Shown in pieces: positions 26,875-35,824 of a DNA stretch of 43,404 nt. Below the pieces are notes generated by a model that saw nothing but the letters and a program-made list of their open reading frames with translations, was not told the origin of the DNA and did no database searches. Position 1 is the first letter of the stretch; each line of letters starts with the position of its first letter. This DNA is from an uncultured Clostridia bacterium. GTDB lineage: Bacteria; Bacillota; Clostridia; TANB77; CAG-508. The translations under genes and the position numbers were made by a program. The DNA lies in NCBI GenBank assembly GCA_944392465.1, contig CALXWR010000006.1:1-43404 (forward strand), written 5' to 3'.

Positions 26875-28065
26875 ATGCAAGAACTTTTAGTAGATGTAAA
26901 AGATAATAAAAAAGAAATTTTATTAATAGAAAATGGTAAATTAATAGAAAGATATGAAGAGCATGGGCAAGAACGAATAGAAGGCAATATATACATAGGA
27001 ATAGTAGAAAATGTTTTGCTAGGTATGCAGGCTGCTTTTGTGAATATAGGAAAAGATAAAAATACATTTATACATATAAGAGATGTTATACCAAAGGTAA
27101 GTAATGAAACAGGAAATAAAAATGAAGACTTTACAGACTATAATATAAAAGATTATCTTAAAATAGGAATGCCTATATTAGTACAAGTAAAAAAAGACAG
27201 TACTAATAAAAAAGGAGCAAGAATATCTACCCACTTAAGTATACCAGGACGTTTTTCTGTTATAATGCCAAAAGAAAGCTTTATTACTATTTCACAAAAA
27301 ATAAATGATGAAACTGAAAGAAAAAGACTAAAAGAGATTGTACAAAAAAATATTCCAGAAGGATATGGAGCAATTATTAGAACATCAGCCAAATTAAAAA
27401 AAGAAGAAGAAATAGTAGAAGATTTAAAAAGAAATATTGCAAAATATGAAAAAATTCAAAAAGAGTATAACAAAGAAATACAAAAAGAAAAAACAATAAA
27501 AACTAAATTGTTATATAGAAGTGAAAGTATTATACAAAAACTTTTAATAGATTTAATGGATCAAGACTTATACCGTATTGTTACAAATGATGAAACAACA
27601 TATAATATAATAGACAAAAAATTAAATGAATATAAATCAGAAATAAAGCTTGAGCTAGAAAACAATTTAATAGAAAAATATAATTTAGGAAAACAATTAG
27701 AAGACTTAAACAACAGAAAAATATGGCTAAAATGCGGAGGATTTATAACGATAGACAAAACAGAAGCCTTAACAGCAATAGATGTAAATTCAGGAAAATA
27801 CACAGGCAAAAAGGACTTGGAGCAAACAATATATACAGTAAACAAGGAAGCAACAATTGAAATAGCAAAACAATTAAGATTAAGAGACATAGGCGGAATA
27901 ATTATTATTGACTATATAGATATGCAAAACAAAGAAAATGAAGAAAAGATAATAGAATTATTTAAAGAAAATTTAAAAAAAGATAGATCAAAAACGCAAA
28001 TAGTTGGATTTTCAAAATTAAATTTACTAGAAATGACACGAAAACACATGTGTAGCAACGACTAA
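26875..28065 (+). CDS. rng: Ribonuclease E/G family protein (short C-terminus)
   Basis: A 396-aa endoribonuclease of the RNase G type, acting in rRNA and mRNA processing. An S1-like N-terminus (GIVENVLLGMQAAFVNIG...FIHIRD) is followed by the catalytic DNase-I-like core, with the metal-binding aspartates in TAIDVNSGKYTG and IIIIDYIDM. It ends TRKHMCSND just after the LEMTRK motif, so the zinc-link Cys-x2-Cys and the small C-terminal domain of classical RNase E/G are missing. ATG 26875 follows AGAAGGGA. A REP-like repeat starts immediately after the stop codon, so truncation by that element is possible; alternatively this is a naturally short form. Confidence 0.88.
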   Translation: MQELLVDVKDNKKEILLIENGKLIERYEEHGQERIEGNIYIGIVENVLLGMQAAFVNIGKDKNTFIHIRDVIPKVSNETGNKNEDFTDYNIKDYLKIGMPILVQVKKDSTNKKGARISTHLSIPGRFSVIMPKESFITISQKINDETERKRLKEIVQKNIPEGYGAIIRTSAKLKKEEEIVEDLKRNIAKYEKIQKEYNKEIQKEKTIKTKLLYRSESIIQKLLIDLMDQDLYRIVTNDETTYNIIDKKLNEYKSEIKLELENNLIEKYNLGKQLEDLNNRKIWLKCGGFITIDKTEALTAIDVNSGKYTGKKDLEQTIYTVNKEATIEIAKQLRLRDIGGIIIIDYIDMQNKENEEKIIELFKENLKKDRSKTQIVGFSKLNLLEMTRKHMCSND

Positions 28066-28068
28066 TTT

Positions 28069-28165
28069 TGTCAGTTTTGGGGACAGGCTCTTTTCCGCCA
28101 AAGTTGTCAGCTTTGGGGACGGGTTTGCCTTACGATATTATGCAAAGTTGAGGGCAGATCCCATT
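28069..28165 (-). repeat. REP-like repeat, two inverted units
   Basis: TGTCAGTTTTGGGGACAGGC and TGTCAGCTTTGGGGACGGGT are reverse-complement copies of the 36-bp unit found at 18100, with CTCTTTTCCGCC between them. A diverged CAGATCCCATTAGCAC block follows. It begins 4 bases after the RNase E/G stop codon. Confidence 0.75.
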
Positions 28166-28183
28166 AGCACGGATTACTTAAAT

Positions 28184-28384
28184 AAAAAACACTATACAAT
28201 TTTTAGAAAAAGAAATTAACATGCTCTTGTGAAAGTAATTTTTGATAGAAGTTATTTTAAAATTTTACTAGGAATTTCTCATGACAAGTAAGTGCTCTAG
28301 TAAAATTTTAAATACAAATTCTTCTAAAATTAGCTTGAACTAAATGTTAATTGAATTTTGATAAAAATTGCATAGTGCTTTTTT
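28184..28384 (+). repeat. About 200-bp imperfect palindrome
   Basis: The ends ACACTATACAATTTTTA and TAAAAATTGCATAGTGCT pair. The centre has the perfect arms AAAATTTTACTAG and CTAGTAAAATTTT around a 24-base loop, and weaker pairing (e.g. AATTAACAT with ATGTTAATT) lies between. It has no ORF. This fits a MITE-like element or a large hairpin RNA between two convergent genes. Confidence 0.7.
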
Positions 28385-28424
28385 ATAGGATATTCAATTA
28401 ATCTAATCGGTATCGATTGTGTCT

Positions 28425-28490
28425 GCCTTAAATGCTATTGGGGTTACTTCACTGTCTCCATTGGTACATTTATAAAACAAGCTGTCTTCT
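28425..28490 (+). repeat. Degenerate REP-like fragment
   Basis: GTGTCTGCC, then CTATTGGGGTTAC, CTGTCTCCATTGGTAC and AACAAGCTGTC resemble the signature blocks of the dispersed repeat. It lies 3' of the acyl synthetase gene. Confidence 0.4.
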
Positions 28491-28500
28491 TTTGTATACA

Positions 28501-30294
28501 TTAACATTCGCCTAATATAAGCTTTAACTCTTCATGTCTTTTTACTTTTTGAGTTGTAGTTTTTATTAAAGGTGATTCTGTAACAATAATTTCCCTAATA
28601 TGTTTATAAGCTGGCATTTTTTGATTTACTTCAGTTTTTATGTCATTCCATATAATATTTTTTATATCTTCTTCTAATATATTTGGATGACTTTCTTCAA
28701 AATGTTCTTTATTATATACAATTTTTGCACATATCTTATAGTCCCCGTTTTCTAAAGGCTTACCAAATACTATACTTTCATTAACATATGGCAATTTGTT
28801 TATAAGTATCTCTAATTCTTCTGGAAATATGTTTTTTCCATTTTTTAATACTATAACATCTTTTTTTCTACCAGTTACAAATAAAAATCCATCTTTATCA
28901 AAGTATCCTAAGTCGCCTGTATAAAACCAATCATCTTTTAATACTTCCTTTGTAGCATCAGGATTATCTACGTAGCCAAGCATTACTGTTGGAGCTTTTA
29001 CAGCAATTTCTCCAATTCCGTCACTATCTGGTTCTGATATTTTTACATCAATTCCGGGAAGCGGAAATCCCACAGAACCACATCTTTTAAATTTATCATT
29101 TTCTCCTGCTACTACTGGTGATGTTTCTGTTAAACCATAACCTTGAAGTAGATTAATTCCTAAGTCTAAAAAACCTTGAATAGCATCTTTACTCATAGAT
29201 GCTCCGCCAGCAATTAAAATTCTAATTTTACCGCCTAAATTATTTAATACTTCTTTAAAAACTTTTCTTCTAATATCTATTCCAAATTTTAATAGTCCAT
29301 TGCATACTTTAGTCATTTTCTTAACTAATTTAGTTTTGCCTTTTTCTTCAATTCCTTTCTTTATTTTTTTGTACATTATTTCAAGCATTAGAGGTACACA
29401 TACAAATCCTGTAACTTTAAATTCAGCTAAGTTTTTCTGCACATATTTTATACCATCACAAAATGCTACAGTTATACCGGAGAAAGTACCATAAAGAAAT
29501 GTACATGTAGATTCAAATGTATGGTGTAGTGGCAAAAATGATAAAAAAGTATCTTCTTTTCTAATATCAGTCATTTGTGACAATGCGTATATATCTTCGC
29601 ACACATTAGATTGTGAAAGCGCTACAGCTTTGGAAATTGAAGTGGTTCCAGAAGTAAATAGCATAATAGACATTTCTTTATTATTTATTTTTATATTATC
29701 ATATTGAGTATCTCCTTGTTCTAATAAAGAATTTCCTTTTTCGATTAATGAGCTATAATGTAAAAAGTTAAAAGCATTGGTATTAATATTTTTTGCAGTA
29801 TTATCTTTTTCTGTAATATTAGAATTCTTCACGATCTCGGTATTGTCCATGTTGATGTAAAAAGAAAGCTTAGATTTCCCTTCTTTGGCGATTTTTTCAA
29901 ATATTTTTGAATAACTATTATCAAATATAACAGCTTCTGATTTACTTCTAATAATTAAGTTCTCTATTTCATTATCTGGCAAAGCTTTATCTAAAGGAAC
30001 AACAACCATATTTCCAGTAGTAATAGCCAAATAACTAACACACCATTCATATTTATTTGGAGCTATAATTGCAATTCTTTTCTTATTTAACCCTAAATTC
30101 AAAAGTGCAGTTGAAAGTGATTTTATATCTTGTGCAAATTGACTATATGTTATTTGTATATGTTTTGTTGATTTAGGGTCTAATTTATATTCAAATGCTA
30201 TTTGATTAGAATATAAATTAGAATATCTGTTAACCAATTCTCTAAAATCATTAATTCTAGTTGAGTTATATAATTTTCTCTTATATTTACCCAT
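28501..30294 (-). CDS. AMP-forming acyl-CoA/acyl-ACP synthetase
   Basis: A 597-aa member of the ANL adenylate-forming superfamily, closest to long-chain fatty-acid CoA ligases. It activates a carboxylic acid with ATP to the acyl adenylate and passes it to CoA (or a carrier protein). Motifs: the P-loop MLFTSGTTSISKAVALS (usual STSGTTGxPKG, with the second Gly-x-Pro altered to S-I-S), LPLHHTFE, GYGLTETSPV, DWFYTGDLGYFDKDGFLFVTGRKKD, and the C-terminal lysine region IKTTTQKVKRHEEL. Start ATG 30294 is chosen over TTG 30303, which almost touches the GGAGG box. It stands alone on the minus strand with its own promoter. It may recycle exogenous or turnover fatty acids next to the FAS operon. Confidence 0.88.
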   Translation of the reverse strand: MGKYKRKLYNSTRINDFRELVNRYSNLYSNQIAFEYKLDPKSTKHIQITYSQFAQDIKSLSTALLNLGLNKKRIAIIAPNKYEWCVSYLAITTGNMVVVPLDKALPDNEIENLIIRSKSEAVIFDNSYSKIFEKIAKEGKSKLSFYINMDNTEIVKNSNITEKDNTAKNINTNAFNFLHYSSLIEKGNSLLEQGDTQYDNIKINNKEMSIMLFTSGTTSISKAVALSQSNVCEDIYALSQMTDIRKEDTFLSFLPLHHTFESTCTFLYGTFSGITVAFCDGIKYVQKNLAEFKVTGFVCVPLMLEIMYKKIKKGIEEKGKTKLVKKMTKVCNGLLKFGIDIRRKVFKEVLNNLGGKIRILIAGGASMSKDAIQGFLDLGINLLQGYGLTETSPVVAGENDKFKRCGSVGFPLPGIDVKISEPDSDGIGEIAVKAPTVMLGYVDNPDATKEVLKDDWFYTGDLGYFDKDGFLFVTGRKKDVIVLKNGKNIFPEELEILINKLPYVNESIVFGKPLENGDYKICAKIVYNKEHFEESHPNILEEDIKNIIWNDIKTEVNQKMPAYKHIREIIVTESPLIKTTTQKVKRHEELKLILGEC

Positions 30295-30342
30295 AACTAA
30301 CAATTCCTCCCTTCATAAGTTAAAAATTAATTTACTGGATAT

Positions 30343-30371
30343 ATTTTACAATATTATAAAAATTTATTCAA
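30343..30371 (-). promoter_or_regulatory. Promoter of the acyl synthetase gene
   Basis: On the minus strand TTGAAT (30371-30366), 17 bases, TAAAAT (30348-30343), about 50 bases before the start codon. Confidence 0.65.
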
Positions 30372-30397
30372 GAACAAAGAAATATAAGTTTTTGGGG

Positions 30398-30537
30398 GTG
30401 TGCCAATGTGGTCTGTCTCAAATGTCGCAGTTACAAAACAAGCCTGTCCCCGAAACTGACAAAGTTGGCGCAAAAGAGCCTGTCCCCGAAACTGACAAAG
30501 TTGGCGCAAAAGAGCCTGTCCCCAAAACTGACAAAAG
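30398..30537 (+). repeat. Tandem REP-like repeat, 36-bp units
   Basis: A block GTGTGCCAATGTGGTCTGTC leads into three AGCCTGTCCCC units, two of them identical over 36 bp with ACTGACAAAGTTGGCGCAAA. It lies in the divergent intergenic region between the acyl synthetase and CapA genes; the rest of that region is promoters. Confidence 0.8.
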
Positions 30538-30551
30538 ATAAAATTGAAGTA

Positions 30552-30580
30552 TTGATAAAAAGCGTAGATAATGATAAAAT
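30552..30580 (+). promoter_or_regulatory. Promoter of the capA-like - rimO unit
   Basis: TTGATA (30552-30557), 17 bases, TAAAAT (30575-30580) with a TG extension. It starts 15 bases after the repeat array and 80 bases before the CDS. Confidence 0.65.
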
Positions 30581-30660
30581 ATTAGTTGCAAAAAGTTGAA
30601 TTTTCTAAACAAATAAATGCCTAAAGAAAAAATAAAATTGATAAAAAGAGAGGAAAAATT

Positions 30661-31923
30661 ATGGCGAGAAACAGAAGAAATATTAGAAGAAATACACGTA
30701 TTAGAGAATTTCTTACTTCAAGGAATTTTTTTATAATAGTTGGTATTTTATTAGCAATTATTATTGTATGTATAGGGATTAACTGGTTTAGACAATATAC
30801 AGCTAAAGTAGAGCTTGCAAAACAGCAAGAGGAAATAAGGGCACAGTCTGAAGAAATATTTTCACAGATTTCTGAAAATATTGAAGAAACAAATAAAAAT
30901 ATTTCTGAATCAGATATTATTATTAAATTATCTGCTGTGGGGGATATTGTGTGTAGTGATGAGATGCTACAAGATGCGTATAATAAAAAGGAAAATTCTT
31001 ATGATTTTACATCTATGTTTTCAAATGTGGCAGATTTGGTGAATGTTTCTGATATTGTTATGGGAAGCATGGAAGCTAATTTCACACATAATACAAAATA
31101 TGATGAAAAAAATGCACCTATTGAATTTGCTAATGCAGTTAGGGCTTCTGGGGTAAATTTAGTTTCTGTTGCTAATGAGCATAGTTTGGATAATGGTGAA
31201 AGTGGATTAAAAGAAACAAAAAGTAATTTAGAGTCAGCCAGGTTTACCGTAGTAGGTGATAATAAAAATAGAAACAATGTACTTATAAGAGAAGTAAAAG
31301 GGAGCAAAATTGCTATTTTATCATATACTTGTTTATTAACCGAGAGTCAAAATAATACTAATGCAATAAATATATTTAGTGAAAAGCAGGCAAAAAAGGA
31401 TATAGATTATGCTAAAGAAGCTAGTGCAGATTATATATGTGTTATGATGCATTGGGGAGATGAACTTACAGAAACAGTAAATGATGAACAAAAAGATATT
31501 GCTGATTTTTTAGTGGAAAATGGTGTAAACTTAATTATTGGCTCACATCCATCAATTGTACAGAAAATGGAAATTAGACAAAATAGCAATGGAGAAAATG
31601 TATTTATTGCTTATTCGGTTGGTACATATGCTTCTTCCTTATCTAATGAAAAAGCTAAAGAAGAATTGGTTTTAAATATAGAGCTAAGAAAGAGTAGAAA
31701 AGATGGGAAAATATCTTTGAATAAAGTGGATTATACTCCTATATATATGTTAGATAATGGAGAAAGTTCACAAAATAGATTTGAATTAATAGATATGAAA
31801 AAAACAGCAACTTCATACAAAGGAGATGGAACAGACAAAATTTCTAAAGAAACATATGATAAGTTGGTAGAGGGCTTAAATAGATTAAATAAAGCATTAG
31901 GAGTAAATAATAATCAAGAATAG
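30661..31923 (+). CDS. CapA family protein (PGA_cap metallophosphatase-like)
   Basis: A 420-aa membrane-anchored protein: Arg-rich N-terminus, one membrane helix (residues ~23-43), a Gln/Glu-rich stalk and an extracellular CapA domain from ~75. Family features: LSAVGDIVCSDEML (G-D), MGSMEANF, VNLVSVANEHSLDNGESGL (N-x-H), MMHWGDEL and LIIGSHPSIVQKMEI with its histidine, then AYSVGTY. CapA-type proteins take part in poly-gamma-glutamate capsule synthesis or related envelope functions. With no capB/capC nearby the role here is open. A GAGAGGA box precedes the ATG. rimO follows after 12 bases. Confidence 0.88.
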   Translation: MARNRRNIRRNTRIREFLTSRNFFIIVGILLAIIIVCIGINWFRQYTAKVELAKQQEEIRAQSEEIFSQISENIEETNKNISESDIIIKLSAVGDIVCSDEMLQDAYNKKENSYDFTSMFSNVADLVNVSDIVMGSMEANFTHNTKYDEKNAPIEFANAVRASGVNLVSVANEHSLDNGESGLKETKSNLESARFTVVGDNKNRNNVLIREVKGSKIAILSYTCLLTESQNNTNAINIFSEKQAKKDIDYAKEASADYICVMMHWGDELTETVNDEQKDIADFLVENGVNLIIGSHPSIVQKMEIRQNSNGENVFIAYSVGTYASSLSNEKAKEELVLNIELRKSRKDGKISLNKVDYTPIYMLDNGESSQNRFELIDMKKTATSYKGDGTDKISKETYDKLVEGLNRLNKALGVNNNQE

Positions 31924-31935
31924 GTGGAGTAGACA

Positions 31936-33240
31936 ATGAAAATTGGGTTTGTATCATTAGGTTGTAGTAAAAATTTAGTAGACACAGAAAAAACAATAGG
32001 AATATTTAAAGCAAATAATTATCAAATAGTGAATAATCCTGAAGAAGCTGATGTAATAGTAATTAATACTTGTGGATTCATTGAATCTGCGAAAGAAGAG
32101 GCGATAAATACTATTTTGGAGATGGCGGAATATAAGAAGAGCAAATGCAAGTATTTAATTGTAATGGGATGCTTGGTGGAAAGGTATAAAGATGAGTTAA
32201 TAAAAGCAATTCCAGAAGTGGATTTATTTATTAAATATAGTGAATACAATACTTTATGGGAACAAATTGAAAACTTATTAAAAGATAATAAAAACATAAA
32301 TAAATATAAAGATTTTGATAAAGTAAAAGAAAGAGTTGTATCAACAGGAGAAAATTTTGCGTATTTAAAAATTGCAGATGGCTGTAGCAATAGGTGTACG
32401 TATTGTGCAATACCTTATATAAGAGGACCACAAGTAAGTAGAAAAATAGAAGATATTGTGGAAGAAGCAAATAAGTTAGTAAAAGAAGGATATAAAGAAC
32501 TTATATTAATTGCTCAAGATACAACAAAATATGGTACAGATTTATATGGCAAGCCTAAATTAGTAGAACTTTTAAATGAAATTTGTAAAATAAAAGAATT
32601 AAAATGGGTTAGATTCTTGTATGCTTACCCAGAAACAATTACAGATGATTTAATAAAAACAGTTAGAGATAATGATAAAATATGCAATTATTTTGATATA
32701 CCAATACAACATATATCAGATTCAGTTTTAAAAAGAATGAATAGACAAAGCAATGGAACTTCAATAAGAAAGTTAATAAAAAAACTTAGGAAAGAAATAC
32801 CTGATGTTGTTATTAGAACAACTGTTATGGTAGGATTTCCAGGTGAAACTAAAGAAGATTTCGAAGAATTATATAACTTCCTAAAGGAAGCAAAGTTCGA
32901 TAAGTTAGGCTGTTTTGCTTATTCTAAAGAAGATGGTACACCTGCATATAGAATAAAAGAGCAAATTCATCCAATGACTAAAAAAAGTAGATATAACAAA
33001 ATTATGAGTTTACAACAAGAAATTTCAAAGGAAAATTTAGAAAACCAAATTGGCAGAAAAATAGAGATACTTATAGAAGGTAAATCTTTTGATGGCAAAA
33101 CATACGTAGGAAGATCATATATGGATGTGCCAGAAATAGATGGAATAGTGTATTTAAATACATATAAAAATTTGCAATTAGGTGAGTTTACAGATGGAAT
33201 GGTAATAGATATAAGCAATTATGATTTGATTTGCAAATAA
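31936..33240 (+). CDS. rimO: Ribosomal protein S12 methylthiotransferase RimO
   Basis: A radical-SAM enzyme that adds a methylthio group to the conserved aspartate of ribosomal protein S12. The 434-aa length is normal. The N-terminal domain starts MKIGFVSLGCSKNLVDTE with cluster-binding cysteines there, in INTCGFIESAK and in MGCLVERY. The radical-SAM motif is C-S-N-R-C-T-Y-C. RPLQYAYPE-type sequence RFLYAYPE and FDIPIQHISD are typical of RimO rather than MiaB, and the TRAM domain closes the protein (IEGKSFDGKTYVGRSY). The product is cytoplasmic. A terminator is found at 33393. Confidence 0.95.
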   Translation: MKIGFVSLGCSKNLVDTEKTIGIFKANNYQIVNNPEEADVIVINTCGFIESAKEEAINTILEMAEYKKSKCKYLIVMGCLVERYKDELIKAIPEVDLFIKYSEYNTLWEQIENLLKDNKNINKYKDFDKVKERVVSTGENFAYLKIADGCSNRCTYCAIPYIRGPQVSRKIEDIVEEANKLVKEGYKELILIAQDTTKYGTDLYGKPKLVELLNEICKIKELKWVRFLYAYPETITDDLIKTVRDNDKICNYFDIPIQHISDSVLKRMNRQSNGTSIRKLIKKLRKEIPDVVIRTTVMVGFPGETKEDFEELYNFLKEAKFDKLGCFAYSKEDGTPAYRIKEQIHPMTKKSRYNKIMSLQQEISKENLENQIGRKIEILIEGKSFDGKTYVGRSYMDVPEIDGIVYLNTYKNLQLGEFTDGMVIDISNYDLICK

Positions 33241-33281
33241 TCTAAATTACTTAAAAGAATAAATGATTAAATATATTATTA

Positions 33282-33365
33282 ATGATATATTTATCAAAAG
33301 CACTACCAGAAGCAAAAGAATTAAACATGGAGATATTAAATGTAAACGAAGTAATTAAAAAATAA
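33282..33365 (+). pseudogene. 27-codon gene remnant
   Basis: ATG ATA TAT TTA begins a short open frame reading MIYLSKALPEAKELNMEILN and ending NEVIKK. It has amphipathic, protein-like composition but no ribosome binding site. It looks like the tail of a decayed gene; the family is not recognisable. Confidence 0.25.
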
Positions 33366-33392
33366 TTAATTTATAAATTAACGAAAAATCAA

Positions 33393-33430
33393 CAAAAGAC
33401 AAAAAAGATATTTTTGCCTTTTGTTTTTTT
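33393..33430 (+). terminator. Terminator after rimO
   Basis: CAAAAGACAAAAA pairs with TTTTTGCCTTTTG, followed by T7. Confidence 0.75.
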
Positions 33431-33603
33431 ATGTAATAGGAAATTTCTCTGAAATTCCTATTACATAAAAAGGCTATAATCGCTATTGCCTTTGAGATTT
33501 CCTCCTTGACGTCGGAAACTCAAATCGGCAAGAACAAAGGGCGACTACGTCGCTTTGTTCTTTAAGGATAAGCAGTTGGAGAAATATACATGCAGCTAAG
33601 ACT
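33431..33603 (+). repeat. Multi-hairpin intergenic element
   Basis: Three successive hairpins: ATGTAATAGGAAATTTC with GAAATTCCTATTACAT (33431-33468); TTGCCTTTGAG...TTTCC with GGAAACTCAAATCGGCAA (33486-33531); and AAGAACAAAGGGCGAC with GTCGCTTTGTTCTT (33530-33562). It ends with AAATATACATGCAGCTAAGACT-like sequence (33582-33603) related to the right end of the 14755-14987 element, followed by GAACAGTAA in both. There is no ORF. Confidence 0.55.
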
Positions 33604-33686
33604 AAAAAATGTACTGAACAGTAATGCCACTTTTTTGACCGATTAGTTTAATATTGGTTTAAAGTAGTGCAAAAAATATATATGTA

Positions 33687-33695
33687 TGATATAAT
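33687..33695 (+). promoter_or_regulatory. Extended -10 promoter of the fatty-acid operon
   Basis: TGATATAAT (TG extension plus TATAAT) lies 36 bases before the fabH ATG. The -35 region is weak. I do not see a clear FapR or FabT operator. Confidence 0.55.
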
Positions 33696-33730
33696 ATGGA
33701 AGGAAAAATCGTTTATAGAGAGGAATACAT

Positions 33731-34661
33731 ATGAATTCAATAAAAATACTAGCTAGCCGGTATGTATTTGCCTGGAAAAGAGATTTATAATAATTTTTTT
33801 AATGATAAATTTAATTTAAATGAAAATTGGATATATAAAAGAACGGGAATTAAAAAGAGGTATTGGGCTGAAGACGAGAAAGCATCAGAAATCGCAATTA
33901 AATCAGTAGAAAATTTAATAAAAACAAATGAAGATATTAACATAAAAAATATAGGCTTAATAATAGTTGCATCAACAAGTTTTGAAAGAACAATGCCAGG
34001 AATATCTTTTGAAATACAAAAAAAATTTAATATAAAAGAATGTATGTGTATGGATATTTCAGCAGGTTGCAGTGGTTATATTAATGCAATAGATATCGCA
34101 AAAAAATATTTGGATTTAGGCGAAGTTAAAAGTGCATTAGTTGTAGGAGTAGAAAAATTATCTAAATTCATAGATACAGAAGATATAAATACTGCAATAA
34201 TATTAGGTGACGGTGCAGGAGCCACATTATTAGGAAAATCAGAAAATAAGCAATATGCCGAAAATATAGAGAGTATAGGACAAGAAGGAGATATATTAAC
34301 AAGTAAGGAAAACGAAAAAATCTATATGGATGGTAAGAAAATATATAAATTCGGAACAATGAAAGTAGCAGAAAATATTAAAGAACTATTAGAGAGAGAA
34401 GAATTAGATATAACAAAAATAAAATATATAATACCACACCAATCTAATATTAGAATTATTAATAGTATGGCAGAAAGAATAGGAGCAAAAAAAGGTCAGG
34501 TATATGTAAATATTGAAAATGTAGGAAATACGTTTAATGCAAGTATACCAATTGCACTAAACGAAATTATAAAAGACAAATTATTAAATGAAAAAGATAA
34601 GATAATGCTTGTAGGATATGGCGGAGGACTAAATCTTGGAAGTATTTTAATAGAAATATAA
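33731..34661 (+). CDS. fabH: 3-oxoacyl-ACP synthase III FabH (CGG +1 frameshift at codon 10)
   Basis: Condenses acetyl-CoA (or branched acyl-CoA) with malonyl-ACP to start fatty-acid synthesis. ATG 33731 has an AGAGAGG box 7 bases upstream. Zero frame gives MNSIKILAS, then CGG at 33758 and a stop at 33788. Skipping the C gives MNSIKILASGMYLPGKEIYN, the standard FabH N-terminus, and joins to the long frame for 309 aa. The catalytic triad is present: Cys in DISAGCSGYINAI, His in IPHQSNIRI and Asn in NVGNTFNASIPIAL, plus the C-terminal GYGGGLNLG. Without the shift translation would have to begin at ATG 33762, losing the first beta-strand and having no ribosome binding site. First gene of the FAS operon. 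Confidence 0.93.
33758..33760 (+). other. +1 frameshift site at in-frame CGG (fabH)
   Basis: Zero-frame codons GCT AGC CGG TAT GTA lead to TAA at 33788. Skipping C gives GCT AGC GGT ATG TAT TTG CCT, that is A-S-G-M-Y-L-P, restoring the conserved Gly-x-Y-L-P of FabH. The preceding base is C here, so the site is not simply T-C-G-G. Confidence 0.88.
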
Positions 34662-34752
34662 TTTTCAAAAGTCGACAGACTTGTTTAGAGCATATAAAAA
34701 ACAAAAAAATTTTGAAAGCTATAAAAGTAAAGATAAGAGGAGAGAGTGATTT

Positions 34753-35691
34753 ATGAAAATAGGATATATTTTTCCAGGTCAAGGAACACAAACTGTAGGA
34801 ATGGGAAAGGATATATATGATAAATATGAAGAAGCAAAAAATATTTATTTAAAGGTAGATAAGGCTTTAGGAGAAAGTGTAGAAGACATTACATATAATT
34901 TAAGTCAAGAAGAATTAAATCAAACAAAAAACACACAAATTGCAATATATACAATGAGTTTATCAATATTAGAGATACTAAATAATGCAGGAATAAAACC
35001 TGTAGCTTCTGCAGGACTTAGCTTGGGAGAATATACAGCATTAACTTGTGCTAATGCAATTTCAGTAGAAGAAGGTGCTAAAATAGTTAGAACAAGAGGA
35101 AGATTAATGCAAGAATTAGCTCCAGAAGGTAATTGGGCAATGGCAGCGATTATAGGAATGGAAGATGACAAAGTTGAAGAGGTTTGCTCAAAAGTTGAAA
35201 AAGGATTTGTAAAAGCTGTAAACTATAATTGTCCAGGTCAAGTTGTTGTTTCAGGAGAAAAAGAGGCAGTACTTAGAGCAATGGAAATTGCTAAAGAAAT
35301 GGGGGCAAGAAAGGCAATAGAATTAAAAACAAGTGGACCTTTCCATACAGAAAAGTTACAAGAAGCATCTAAAGAATTAAGAAAAGAATTAGAAAAAATT
35401 TCATTTAATGAATGTAAAATATCAGTAATTAAGAATTTAGATGGTAAACCATACGCAGTTGAAGATGATATGGTAGATATATTAGCAAATCATGTTATAA
35501 ATCCTGTAAAATTTAGAAAGTCGATAGAAACAATGTTGGAAATGGGAGTAGATACATTTGTTGAAGTTGGTCCAGGAAAAACATTATCAGGATTTGTAAA
35601 AAAAGTTTGCAAAGAAAAAGGAGCAGAAGCTAATATATTTAATATAGAAAATGTAGAAACATTAGAAAATACATTACAAAATTTAAAATAG
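34753..35691 (+). CDS. fabD: Malonyl-CoA:ACP transacylase FabD
   Basis: Moves the malonyl group from CoA to acyl carrier protein. The 312-aa length is normal. Motifs: FPGQGTQTVGMGKD, the active-site serine in GLSLGEYTAL, the arginine in RTRGRLMQ, the catalytic His in SGPFHTEKL, and the closing VEVGPGKTLSGFVKK. ATG 34753 follows GAGGAGAGAG. It lies 91 bases after fabH; acpP, which often sits here, is absent. Confidence 0.96.
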   Translation: MKIGYIFPGQGTQTVGMGKDIYDKYEEAKNIYLKVDKALGESVEDITYNLSQEELNQTKNTQIAIYTMSLSILEILNNAGIKPVASAGLSLGEYTALTCANAISVEEGAKIVRTRGRLMQELAPEGNWAMAAIIGMEDDKVEEVCSKVEKGFVKAVNYNCPGQVVVSGEKEAVLRAMEIAKEMGARKAIELKTSGPFHTEKLQEASKELRKELEKISFNECKISVIKNLDGKPYAVEDDMVDILANHVINPVKFRKSIETMLEMGVDTFVEVGPGKTLSGFVKKVCKEKGAEANIFNIENVETLENTLQNLK

Positions 35692-35824
35692 AATAAAATA
35701 CAAAATTTGAAAAAATAGTAAGGTAGAAAAACATATAAGCAATAGCTAAAAATAATAACGAAAAAATCAAAAAAGAGAAACAATAAAAAGATTAAAAAAG
35801 ATAAAAGAAAGGATGAAAACGAAA

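Noticed and set aside
30408-30599. 63-codon ORF across the repeat array before the capA-like gene.
   Set aside because: It is almost entirely repeat units plus promoter sequence, with no ribosome binding site.
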